Source: Streptomyces lincolnensis
GTDB lineage: Bacteria; Actinomycetota; Actinomycetes; Streptomycetales; Streptomycetaceae
DNA: 64,000 nucleotides
Reading direction: 5' to 3'
Assembly: GCF_021173675.1 (NCBI RefSeq)
Contig: NZ_JAIHON010000015.1
Location: 184,318 to 248,317, forward strand
Within the stretch, counting starts at the first letter, position 1. Every line of letters starts with the position of its first letter. Below the pieces are notes generated by a model that did no database searches, had not been told where the DNA came from, and was given only the letters and a program-made list of their open reading frames with translations. Shown here piece by piece: positions 56,340 through 64,000 of the stretch. The translations under genes were made by a program, and so were the position numbers.

Positions 56340-58778
56340 GTGTGGAACGTGGCGGTATTGGCACGGTGGTGCTATCGGCACCGGCTGGTGGTCCTGTTGT
56401 TGTGGGTGGGGGCGTTGTTCGGGCTCGGGGCGGCCGGTTCGGCCGCCGGCACGGACTACGCGAACGTCTTCTCCCTTCCGGACACGGACTCCAAGCGCGC
56501 GTACGACCAGATGACGAAGGCGTTCCCGCAGAGCGCGGGCGACACCGACACGGTGGTGTGGAAGGTCGAGGAGGGATCGGTGCGGGACGCCTCCGTACGG
56601 TCCCGGATCGAGCCCGCGCTGGAGGAGATCGGCGCGATGCGGGGCGTCGGTGAGGTCACCGATCCGTACGCGGCGGACGGCGCGGCGCAGATCAGCGGGG
56701 ACGGGCGGATCGCGTACGCCCAGGTCACCTTCGCCGAGCAGGCGAACGCCGTACCCAAGGAGCTCATCGAGGACGTCGTCGACACGGCGAAGTCGGCCGA
56801 GCGGGCCGGTCTCGAGGTCGAGTTGGGCGGGCAGGCGATCGCCCGCACCCAGGAGCCCCCGATGGGCACCGCCGAACTGGTGGGCATCGTGGCGGCGGCC
56901 ATCGTGCTGTTCCTCGCCTTCGGCTCGCTGTTCTCCATGCTGCTGCCGCTCGTGGTGGCGATCGCCGGTGTCGGCACCGGCCTGATGTCGACCTCGCTGC
57001 TCAGCCATGTCACGGACATGCCCGAAGTGGCCCCGCTGCTGGGTTCGTTGATCGGACTCGGTGTCGGCATCGACTACGCCCTGTTCATCGTCACCCGGCA
57101 CCGGCGCGGCATCCTGCGCGGCACGGATCCCGAGGAGGCGGCCGTCACGGCCCTCAACACCTCGGGCCGGGCCGTGCTGTTCGCGGGCGGCACGGTGTGC
57201 ATCGCGCTCGCCGGCATGCTGGTGATGAACATGCGCTTCCTCGACGGCGTGGTCATCGCCACCTCGCTGACCGTCGTACTGAGCGTGCTGGCCGCGACGA
57301 CCCTGCTGCCCGCCCTGCTGGGGCTGCTCGGCATGCGGGTCCTCAGCCGCAGGCAACGGCGCCGGCTCGCGGCCACGGGCCCGGAGGCGGACGAGGCGAG
57401 CGGACTCGCGGCGCGCTGGTCGTCGTACGTCCAAAAGCGCCCGCGGTCGGTCGCCGCGCTGGCTCTCGCGGTCATGATGCTCCTCGCGCTGCCCGTGCTG
57501 TCGATCCGCCTCGGCGCCACCGACCAGGGCAACCACCAGGAGTCGCAGACCACCCGGCAGGCCTACGACCTGCTCGCCGAGGGCTTCGGACCCGGCTTCA
57601 ACGGCCCGCTCCAGGTGGTCGTCGTGGAGGGCGACGCGGCCGGGCTGGTGTCGCGCATCGAGTCGACCGAGGGCGTGGCCCAGGTCGCCGCCGCCCCGCC
57701 CTCGAACGGCGTCTCGGTGATCCAGGTCGTCCCGACGACGTCACCGCAGTCGGAGAAGACGGACCAGCTGATCGACCGGCTGCGCGACGACGTGATCCCC
57801 GCCTCCGGCACCGAGGCCCATGTGGGCGGTGTGACGGCGGTGTTCAAGGACTTCGCGTCCGTCACCGGCGAACGGCTGCCGTACTTCGTCGCCGCGATCA
57901 TCGGCCTCGGCTTCCTCCTCCTGCTGATCGCCTTCCGCTCGATCGTGGTGCCGCTGACGGCCGCCCTGATGAACCTCGTCGCCGCCGCCGCGTCCTTCGG
58001 CGTCCTGGTCGCGATCTTCCAGTGGGGCTGGGGGACGGAACTCCTCGGCGTCGGCAAGGAGGGCCCGATCACGGCGTTCCTGCCGGTCATCATGCTCTCC
58101 CTGCTCTTCGGCCTCTCGATGGACTACCAGGTGTTCCTGGTGAGCCGGATGCACGAGGAGTGGGTGCACACGCGTGACAACGCGCGCGCGGTGCGCGTGG
58201 GCCTCGCCGAGACCAGCCGGGTCATCAACTGCGCGGCCCTGATCATGATCTGCGTGTTCAGCGCGTTCGTGCTGAGCGGCGACATGGAGGGCGCCATGGC
58301 GGGCATCGGCCTCGCCGCCGCCGTCGCCCTGGACGCCTTCATCCTGCGTACGGCCCTGGTGCCGGCCGCGATGCATCTGTTGGGCGACTCCAACTGGTGG
58401 CTGCCGGACTGGCTGGAGAAGCGGCTGCCGCACCTGGCCGTGGAACCGAAGGAGGAGGCCGTGGCGCCTGCGTTGGACAATCCAACGGACGGTCCCGCGT
58501 CGGTCGTCCACGGCTTGGTCCGCACGGCGGACGGGGAGCCGGTGGAGGGGGCGGCGGTGTCACTGCTGTCGCCCGGGGGCCGTCGACTGGACCGGGTCCT
58601 GTCGCTGGCCGACGGCTCCTACATCCTCTCCGTCCCGGCCCCGGGGACGTATCTGCTGTCGACCGAGGACGCGTCGTACGGCTCACGCACGCGGGACATC
58701 GTCGTGGGGGCCGGGCCCCTGGTGTACGACATGGAGCTGACCGAGGTCTCGGAGGACGAGGTGGACGCGGTCAACTGA
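56340..58778 (+). CDS. MMPL-family transporter with C-terminal carboxypeptidase-regulatory-like domain
   Basis: 812 residues from the GTG giving VWNVAVLARW (a second GTG three codons later is possible). RND-type MMPL exporter with two repeats, each with a large outer loop and a six-helix bundle. The proton-relay Asp-Tyr pairs are in VGIDYALFIVTRHRRG and LSMDYQVFLVSRMH. After the last helix and WLPDWLEKRLPHLAVE, an extra domain of about 85 residues follows (SVVHGLVRTADGEPVEGAAV, SLADGSYILSVPAPGTYLLS). It has the look of a carboxypeptidase regulatory-like (prealbumin-type) beta-sandwich, unusual for this family and predicted to be cytosolic. It is followed by a convergent TetR gene. Confidence 0.9.
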   Translation: MWNVAVLARWCYRHRLVVLLLWVGALFGLGAAGSAAGTDYANVFSLPDTDSKRAYDQMTKAFPQSAGDTDTVVWKVEEGSVRDASVRSRIEPALEEIGAMRGVGEVTDPYAADGAAQISGDGRIAYAQVTFAEQANAVPKELIEDVVDTAKSAERAGLEVELGGQAIARTQEPPMGTAELVGIVAAAIVLFLAFGSLFSMLLPLVVAIAGVGTGLMSTSLLSHVTDMPEVAPLLGSLIGLGVGIDYALFIVTRHRRGILRGTDPEEAAVTALNTSGRAVLFAGGTVCIALAGMLVMNMRFLDGVVIATSLTVVLSVLAATTLLPALLGLLGMRVLSRRQRRRLAATGPEADEASGLAARWSSYVQKRPRSVAALALAVMMLLALPVLSIRLGATDQGNHQESQTTRQAYDLLAEGFGPGFNGPLQVVVVEGDAAGLVSRIESTEGVAQVAAAPPSNGVSVIQVVPTTSPQSEKTDQLIDRLRDDVIPASGTEAHVGGVTAVFKDFASVTGERLPYFVAAIIGLGFLLLLIAFRSIVVPLTAALMNLVAAAASFGVLVAIFQWGWGTELLGVGKEGPITAFLPVIMLSLLFGLSMDYQVFLVSRMHEEWVHTRDNARAVRVGLAETSRVINCAALIMICVFSAFVLSGDMEGAMAGIGLAAAVALDAFILRTALVPAAMHLLGDSNWWLPDWLEKRLPHLAVEPKEEAVAPALDNPTDGPASVVHGLVRTADGEPVEGAAVSLLSPGGRRLDRVLSLADGSYILSVPAPGTYLLSTEDASYGSRTRDIVVGAGPLVYDMELTEVSEDEVDAVN

Positions 58779-58794
58779 CCGGCCGGGTCCTGGA

Positions 58795-59568
58795 TCAGGC
58801 GGGGCGCTCGTGCTCACCCTGGATGGGCGCGGGCGCCCCCTGCCGTGCCGCCGGGTCCGGCATCATCTTCGTCATCCCCGGCAGGAAGTCCGTGAACAGC
58901 TCGTGCACCTCCCGGACGAGCGGCCGCAGCACCCGGAAGCGGGCCAGCGAGACGCCCCGGGCGGTGAGCCGGGCCCCGCGCGCGGCGAGCCGGTAACTGC
59001 GTTCACGTCCCTCGGTCCGGTCGAAGATCCAGTACAGGACCAGGCCCATCTGGGAGAGCCACATCAACTCCGGCAGGATGTCCCGCAGCTCCTCCGGAAC
59101 CTTGGTTCTAGCCCCCCGCAGCACCTCCCGGTGCACCCCGATCGCCTCCACGCGCGCGTGCTCCGACTCGGGGGAGAAGGGGCTGAGCGGGCTGTCGGGG
59201 TCGGCGGCGTTCTTGAAGAACTGCACCGCGAACTCGTGGTACGGGGTGGCCACGTCCAGCCACACCCGCAACACGCCGGCGAGCCGCGCCTCCAGATCGG
59301 TCTCCCGGTCCAGCACCTCGCGCACCGCCGCCCGGTGCTCGGCGGCGAGACGGTCGTAGAACCCCTGGATCAGGTGTTCCTTGCCCTCGAAGTAGTAGTA
59401 CGCGTTGCCGACGGAGACCCCGGCCTCCTTGGCGATGGCCCGCATCGTCGTCTTGTCGTAGCCCCGCTCCTGGAAGAGCCGCATCGCCGTCTCCAGGATC
59501 AGCGCGCGGGTCTGCTCGGACTTGCTCGGGGTACCGACCGCTTCGGGGCCGTCTTGGTTCGCAGGCAC
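58795..59568 (-). CDS. TetR-family transcription regulator
   Basis: 257 residues. N-terminal HTH: LILETAMRLFQERGYDKTTM, AIAKEAGVSVGNAYYYFEGK. The C-terminal ligand domain is longer than average and contains WLDVATPYHEFAVQFFKNAA and LPELMWLSQMGLVLYWIFDR, a TetR subgroup common in actinobacteria. The gene converges on the MMPL gene with a 16-bp gap, so it may regulate that exporter, although the neighbouring two-component system is an alternative. Confidence 0.92.
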   Translation of the reverse strand: MPANQDGPEAVGTPSKSEQTRALILETAMRLFQERGYDKTTMRAIAKEAGVSVGNAYYYFEGKEHLIQGFYDRLAAEHRAAVREVLDRETDLEARLAGVLRVWLDVATPYHEFAVQFFKNAADPDSPLSPFSPESEHARVEAIGVHREVLRGARTKVPEELRDILPELMWLSQMGLVLYWIFDRTEGRERSYRLAARGARLTARGVSLARFRVLRPLVREVHELFTDFLPGMTKMMPDPAARQGAPAPIQGEHERPA

Positions 59569-59663
59569 GGGACGAGAGCCTAACGAGTGGTGGGGACCCC
59601 GGCCGTCGCGGGCGTCCCGTTCCTGAACGCGTTCAGCGTGTCCTGCCGAACGCGTTCATCGGG

Positions 59664-60071
59664 TCACCGTCTCGCGAGCTCGGGCCGCTTGCTGTAGTCG
59701 GTGAAGCCGACGACGTTCCCCCAGGGGTCGGCGAACTCGACGGTCCAGCCGGTGGCGACGGAGGAGGGCTCGTCGAGGAGCGGCACGCCGACATCCCGCA
59801 TCCGCCGGGCGGCGGCCCGGGCGTCCGGCACCTCCAGCCACAGACGCGGTGAGGGCCACGGCGGCGGGCGGTGCCCGATCTCCTCCTCCTGCCGCAGCAG
59901 GATCCCCGGCGTCTCCGGCCCGACCTTCAGTTGCGCGAGCCCGCCCTCGTCGAAGCGGAACCCCACCGTGAAGCCCACGCGCTCGTAGAAGGCGACGGCC
60001 TCGGCGAGGTCCCCGACGGCGAACAGGACGTTGTCGAAGCCGAGCAGTTCGTACGACTCTTCGTCTGACAT
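59664..60071 (-). CDS. VOC-family (glyoxalase/bleomycin-resistance) protein
   Basis: 135 residues. Two beta-alpha-beta-beta-beta modules: LLGFDNVLFAVGDLAEAVAF, YERVGFTVGFRFDEG, and VPDARAAARRMRDVGVPLLD, then FADPWGNVVGFTDY. The family covers metal-dependent glyoxalases, dioxygenases and drug-binding proteins; the substrate is not predictable here. Confidence 0.88.
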   Translation of the reverse strand: MSDEESYELLGFDNVLFAVGDLAEAVAFYERVGFTVGFRFDEGGLAQLKVGPETPGILLRQEEEIGHRPPPWPSPRLWLEVPDARAAARRMRDVGVPLLDEPSSVATGWTVEFADPWGNVVGFTDYSKRPELARR

Positions 60072-60139
60072 ACCGTCAGAATAGGCTGATGATCCGCCGG
60101 ATCCCTGGATTGTCAGTGGTGCCTCGTACTGTCGGCGGC

Positions 60140-60532
60140 ATGGGAATCGTGATGTTCGTCGACGAGACGACCAGCGGCGGCCGCACCGACGGCTGGGGCC
60201 TCGAGATCGCCGAGGAGCGGCTCGCCGTGCGCGAACTGATCCGGCGCCGGGTCTTCCAGGAGGTCGCGGAGTACAACGCGCGCACGCCGGGGATCTTCAA
60301 GGGCCTGGTCCAGCCGACCGACGCCGAGCGGGTGCTGAACGGCTACGCGCTGCGCACCCCGCGCCGCATAGACCCCGAGAAGCAGACCGAGCTGGCGCTC
60401 AGGGCCTTCGCGGGCAACGGCTTCCTGGTTCTGGTGGGGGACCGCCAGGTCACCGACCTCGACGAGGAGATCGAGCTGGTGCTCGGCACCGAGGTCACGT
60501 TCCTGAAGCTCGTGCCGCTGGTCGGGGGCTGA
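60140..60532 (+). CDS. Small protein partnered with the DUF4132 gene
   Basis: 130 residues from the ATG giving MGIVMFVDET; earlier in-frame sequence overlaps the divergent promoter. No signal or membrane segment. Features: LEIAEERLAVRELIRRRVFQ, FKGLVQPTDAERVLNGYALR and a C-terminal FLVLVGDRQVTDLDEEIELV followed by VTFLKLVPLVGG, a ubiquitin-like-looking beta ending, but this is only an impression. The stop lies 1 bp before the next ATG, so the two are made together. Streptomyces neighbours of DUF4132 genes often include a short protein of this kind. Function unknown. Confidence 0.72.
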   Translation: MGIVMFVDETTSGGRTDGWGLEIAEERLAVRELIRRRVFQEVAEYNARTPGIFKGLVQPTDAERVLNGYALRTPRRIDPEKQTELALRAFAGNGFLVLVGDRQVTDLDEEIELVLGTEVTFLKLVPLVGG

Positions 60533-60533
60533 C

Positions 60534-62999
60534 ATGGCGTACATCCAGACGTACAAGGAGCTGGTCGCGCAGCGGATCGCCGAGGACGACCCCGACGCGC
60601 TCGCCGTCGACATGATCAAGGCCGCGTCGATCAACGACGGCAACTGGTCCGGTCGCTGGACCCAGGTCCTCGACCGGCTGCGCGAGCTGCCCGCGGACAC
60701 GCGGAAGTCGCTCGCCGACGCGCTGGTGGAGCAGTACCACGCGGACCGGTCCGGACCCGTCGCCCGCGGCCATGTCCTGACCCTGCTGGGCATCGTGGCC
60801 CGGGACCTGCCCGAGGATTTCCTCTCCACCGAACGGCTGGAGAAGCTCGACGAGCTGTCACGGCTTCAGTCCTTCTGGCACGGCTCGCGCTACGAGGCCC
60901 TCGCCGAGGCCGAACTGGCGGCCGGCCGCGCCCTCGCGCCCGCCGTGGTGGCCGTGATCCGCCGCTCCGCCATGGACTCGTACAGCCAGGCGCCCCTGAC
61001 CGAACTGGCCGCGAAGCTCACCACCCCCGCCCTCAACGTCGGCGAGGAATGGGCCGAGCAAGCCGTACGGGAGGCCGCCGACCCCGACTGGCAGGCACTG
61101 CTCGCGCACGCCGCGACCGCCACCGCGGCCAGGCCGCCCACCAAGTGGAACACGCGTGCGGCCGCCCTGATCGACGCCCTCGGCGCGGACCGCGTCCGCG
61201 AGACGATCCTGCCTTGGCTCGCCCTCGTGGGCCGCCCCCGCACCTTCCCGCTGGACCGCGACGTCTACCAGCCCGACATCAACAACGCCTACGACCCCTA
61301 CAACGCCAACGCCCTGCGCGGCCTCACCTGGATCCTCGCCCTCCTGCCACCGCACCCCGACACCCCGCGCGCGCTCGGCGCCCTCGTCGACACCTCGCTG
61401 AAGAAGGTCGCCGGACTGGGCCCGCGCAACCCCAAGGTCGCCAACGCGGCTGTCAACGCCCTCGCCCGCCTCGACGGCGAGAGCGCCCTCGCCGAACTGG
61501 CCCGCCTCGCCACCCGCGTCACCTACAAGGGCACCCGCAAGCTGCTCGACACCGCCCTGGACACCCGAGCCGAGGCGATGGGCCTCAGCCGCGAGGAGAT
61601 CGAGGAACTGGCCGTCCCCGCCTACGGCCTGACGGAGGGCGGCCGCGCCGAACACCGCCTGGGTGACGTCACGGCCCTGATCGGGGTCCACGGCACCAAA
61701 GCCCTGCTGACCTGGCGCAACGCGGCGGGTAAGCCGGTGAGGTCCGTCCCGGCGTCCGTCCGGCGCGACCACGCCGACGACCTCAAGGACCTCAAGGCGG
61801 CCGTCAAGGACATCGACAGGATGCTCCCGGCCCAGAGCGAGCGCCTGGACCGCCAGTTCCTGGCCCGCCGCACCTGGCCCTACGCCGCCTGGCGCGAGCG
61901 CTACCTCGACCACCCCCTCGTCGGCACGCTGGCCCGCCGCCTGCTCTGGACGGTCGACGGCACGACGGTCGGATACGCCGAGGGTGCGTTGCGCACCCTC
62001 ACGGACGACTCCGTCACCGACGGCCGGGAGGTACGGCTCTGGCACCCGGTGGGCCACGACCCCGCCGAGATCGTCGCCTGGCGCGACTGGCTGGAGCGCC
62101 ACGAGATCACCCAGCCGTTCAAGCAGGCCCACCGCGAGGTCTACCTCCTCACGGACGCCGAACGCACGACGGCCACCTACTCCAACCGTTTCGCGGCCCA
62201 CTTCCTGCGCCAGCACCAGTTCCACTCCCTGGCCGCCGTCCGGGGCTGGCACAACAAACTCCGCCTCTCCGTCGACGACGAGGCCCCGCCGGCCGTCCGC
62301 GAACTCCCGCAGTGGGGCCTGCGCGCCGAGTACTGGATCGAGGGCGACGGCGGCGAGGACTACCAGGACATCACCGAATCCGGCAGCTTCCTGCGCCTGC
62401 GCACCGACCAGGTCCGCTTCTACCCGATCGACGCCCCCGAGAACTCCGCCCACTGCTGCGGCGGCGAGTACCACATGTGGCTCCGCAACGGCGAGGACCC
62501 GGTCGACCCCCTCCCCCTCGACTCGATCCCACCGCTCGTCCTGTCCGAAGTCCTCCGCGACGTCGACCTCTTCGTCGGCGTCGCCAGCGTCGGCAACGAC
62601 CCCACCTGGCAGGACGGCGGCCCCGACGGCCGCTTCCGCGAGTACTGGACGTCCTACGGCTTCGGCGAACTCAACCAGAGCGCCGAGACCCGCCGCGTCC
62701 TGCTCGAACGCCTCATCCCGAGGCTCGCCATAGCCGACCGCTGCACCCTCGAAGGCCGCTTCCTCCACGTCAAGGGCGAACGCCACACCTACAAGATCCA
62801 CCTCGGCTCCGGCAACATCCTCATGACGCCGAACGACCAGTACCTCTGCATCGTCCCCAAGTCCGCCCCGGGCACCGCCCCGCAGGCCGGCTACCTCCCC
62901 TACGAGGGCGACCGCATGCTGGCGGTCATCCTGAGCAAGGCGATGCTCCTGGCGGACGACACGAACATCACGGACCCGACGATCCTGAGCCAGCTGTGA
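60534..62999 (+). CDS. DUF4132-type large helical-repeat protein
   Basis: 821 residues. The first 350 are helical-repeat-like (LAAKLTTPALNVGEEWAEQA; LARLATRVTYKGTRKLLDTA). The middle contains QFLARRTWPYAAWRERYLDH and VGTLARRLLWTVDGTTVGYA, and the rest a DUF4132 domain with LTDAERTTATYSNRFAAHFL, and DDEAPPAVRELPQWGLRAEY. A Cys-Cys pair (NSAHCCGGEYHM) and SVGNDPTWQDGG follow. The ending LPYEGDRMLAVILSKAMLLA is highly typical. The family (often with WGR domains, MolR-like) is unassigned; WGR is not seen here. Coupled to the small protein upstream. Confidence 0.88.
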   Translation: MAYIQTYKELVAQRIAEDDPDALAVDMIKAASINDGNWSGRWTQVLDRLRELPADTRKSLADALVEQYHADRSGPVARGHVLTLLGIVARDLPEDFLSTERLEKLDELSRLQSFWHGSRYEALAEAELAAGRALAPAVVAVIRRSAMDSYSQAPLTELAAKLTTPALNVGEEWAEQAVREAADPDWQALLAHAATATAARPPTKWNTRAAALIDALGADRVRETILPWLALVGRPRTFPLDRDVYQPDINNAYDPYNANALRGLTWILALLPPHPDTPRALGALVDTSLKKVAGLGPRNPKVANAAVNALARLDGESALAELARLATRVTYKGTRKLLDTALDTRAEAMGLSREEIEELAVPAYGLTEGGRAEHRLGDVTALIGVHGTKALLTWRNAAGKPVRSVPASVRRDHADDLKDLKAAVKDIDRMLPAQSERLDRQFLARRTWPYAAWRERYLDHPLVGTLARRLLWTVDGTTVGYAEGALRTLTDDSVTDGREVRLWHPVGHDPAEIVAWRDWLERHEITQPFKQAHREVYLLTDAERTTATYSNRFAAHFLRQHQFHSLAAVRGWHNKLRLSVDDEAPPAVRELPQWGLRAEYWIEGDGGEDYQDITESGSFLRLRTDQVRFYPIDAPENSAHCCGGEYHMWLRNGEDPVDPLPLDSIPPLVLSEVLRDVDLFVGVASVGNDPTWQDGGPDGRFREYWTSYGFGELNQSAETRRVLLERLIPRLAIADRCTLEGRFLHVKGERHTYKIHLGSGNILMTPNDQYLCIVPKSAPGTAPQAGYLPYEGDRMLAVILSKAMLLADDTNITDPTILSQL

Positions 63000-63039
63000 C
63001 CCGCGGGACGAGCCGAGCGTGCCCCTCCGGGGGTCACGC

Positions 63040-63878
63040 TCACCCGATGGCGATCCGTATCGGCCAGTAGGCCGACTTCCCGATGATCTCCGTACCGGCC
63101 CCCGCCAGCGCGGCCCTGCCACCCGCGTGGAACCGCACAGGACCGTCGGCCCGTACGGCCCAGATGTCCGGGATGCCGTCACTGTTGGCATCGGGCGTGC
63201 CCATCAACAGCGGGACGCTCGCGCTCGACCAGCCGGAAGCGCCGTACTCGATGTCCAGTCCACCCGAGGAGTTCGCGGCGGACGACAGAGACGCGAGGTC
63301 GGTCCCGCCACCGCCGGCCGCGATGCCCTTGCGGAGCAGCAGCCGACCGGACGCGCCGGTGCGGTAGACCATGTCGGCGACACCGTCACCGCTGACGTCC
63401 GCCACGATCGCCAGGTCGCGCTCGCTCCAGCCGGAGGACAGACGAATCGCCTGGTCGACCGTGGCCCCGTGGTAGCCGGTCAGGGCCCACAACTCGTCGC
63501 CCACGGTGGCGAGGAAGTCGGTACGGCCGTCGCCCGTGATGTCGCCCGTGGCCAGGATCTGCGTCAGTGAGGCGGGAGCGGGGGCATCGGCCGGCAGCAG
63601 GATCTCCTGACGGCGGTCGATGTTGACGGCGCCGTAGCCGTCCCCGGGATACACCCAGAGCTTGCCCCCGACGCGGACCACGAGGTCCTGGAGGCCGTCG
63701 CCGCCGTAGATGTCCCCGTTGTGGGTGATCAGCGAACCCTTGAAGTGACCGCCCGGCGCGGCGACATAGGGAGGCAGGTCGTCGCCGTTGGGATCCTTGT
63801 CGCGGTTGATCTGGTAGGCGCCCGACATCGAGTAGTCCAGGTCGCCGGTGCCCTTGGCGGTGTCGGTGCTCAGTGGAG
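63040..63878 (-). pseudogene. FG-GAP/VCBS repeat protein, 5' part lost to an IS insertion
   Basis: The open frame encodes about 260 residues from an internal ATG (63828) plus roughly 16 in-frame codons before it. Four repeat blades are visible: GGDGLQDLVVRVGGKLW, GDITGDGRTDFLATVGDELW, ADVSGDGVADMVYRTGASG, PDANSDGIPDIWAVRADG, each with a DxxGDGxxD calcium-loop. Such proteins are secreted, but no signal peptide lies here. Reading upstream on the minus strand, the frame runs into the IS element and meets a TGA there. So this is the 3' fragment of a larger secreted protein, with the rest beyond the window, or lost. Confidence 0.75.
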
Positions 63879-64000
63879 TGACCCCCGGGATTCCGACACC
63901 TGGACGCTGGATGTTTCGTCATCCAGGGGAAGTGATCCATGGTGGCAAAGCGGAAGAATTACCCCGAAGAGTTCAAGCGGGACGCAGTGGACCTGGCGCG
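63879..64000 (+). mobile_element. Left end of an IS3-family insertion sequence
   Basis: A transposase gene begins at ATG 63939 and is open to the end of the window. The non-coding lead from about 63879 (starting TGACCCCCGGG) to 63938 would be the left end with its inverted repeat, TG being the usual IS3 terminus. The exact boundary is unproven because the right end is outside the window. Confidence 0.65.
63939..64000 (+). CDS. IS3-family transposase OrfA, partial
   Basis: The visible 20 codons begin VAKRKNYPEEFKRDAVDLA, matching the N-terminal HTH of IS3/IS911-type OrfA proteins (PEEFKRDAV). The ATG is preceded by AGGGGAAGTGATCC. It continues past the right edge. Confidence 0.88.
   Translation, partial: MVAKRKNYPEEFKRDAVDLA

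Noticed and set aside
60858..63191. 777-codon minus-strand open frame opposite the DUF4132 gene
   Set aside because: Shadow frame; low complexity and no start context.

Overview
The window is a 64-kb piece of a Streptomyces (or very close actinomycete) chromosome. The evidence is the very high G+C content with strong third-position GC bias, frequent GTG starts, many 4-bp ATGA/GTGA gene overlaps, and a set of core genes in the order usual for Streptomyces (purH, folD, mdh, glyA, trpS). No tRNA, rRNA or CRISPR array was recognised. The only mobile element is the left part of an IS3-family element at the right edge.

Layout. 1-188 is the 3' end of purH. 255-8090 (minus strand) is a signalling block: three transmembrane Ser/Thr kinases whose extracellular ends are peptidoglycan-binding or lytic-transglycosylase-like, two FHA proteins translationally coupled to two of the kinases, and two small secreted paralogues. 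8226-10487 holds a proline/glutamine-rich membrane protein, folD and a DUF3017 protein. 10783-12893 holds two tandem membrane-anchored HTH proteins. 13261-14250 is mdh, followed by a MarR-GNAT regulator with its own palindromic operator. 15431-18870 is a three-gene membrane cassette whose first two proteins share a short glycine-rich motif. 19065-26250 is a choline/glycine-betaine operon: aldehyde dehydrogenase, choline-oxidase-like GMC enzyme, ATPase, fused double permease and binding lipoprotein. 26251-33753 holds a PEP-mutase-type enzyme, two AhpD-like proteins, a MocR regulator, a large LuxR (LAL) regulator, an unknown protein and an EamA transporter. 33889-35552 pairs a lipoprotein with a glutathionylspermidine-synthase-like ATP-grasp enzyme. 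35772-38359 holds an LLM oxidoreductase and glyA under a ZTP riboswitch. 38411-41562 is an ECF sigma/putative anti-sigma locus with two near-identical promoters and two paralogous membrane proteins. 41628-43376 holds trpS and a 2H phosphoesterase. 43426-47674 is a complete-looking decaprenyl-phosphoryl-arabinose type locus (DprE2, DprE1, PAP2, UbiA/DPPR synthase, GtrA), followed by a BrkB protein, a D,D-carboxypeptidase, a small membrane protein and a metallophosphoesterase. 51784-62999 is mixed: an orphan solute-binding protein, an RsbW-like ATPase, a two-component system, an MMPL transporter with an extra C-terminal domain, TetR, VOC, and a small-protein/DUF4132 pair. 63040-64000 is an FG-GAP repeat gene cut by an IS3-type insertion.

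Themes. Much of the window concerns sensing and building the cell envelope: peptidoglycan-sensing kinases, cell-wall carboxypeptidase, DPA pathway, ECF sigma locus and betaine uptake. The candidates for undescribed biology are the shared-motif cassette at 15431-18870, the lipoprotein/ATP-grasp pair at 33889-35552, the kinase/FHA array with its secreted paralogues, and the ECF locus with its duplicated promoter.
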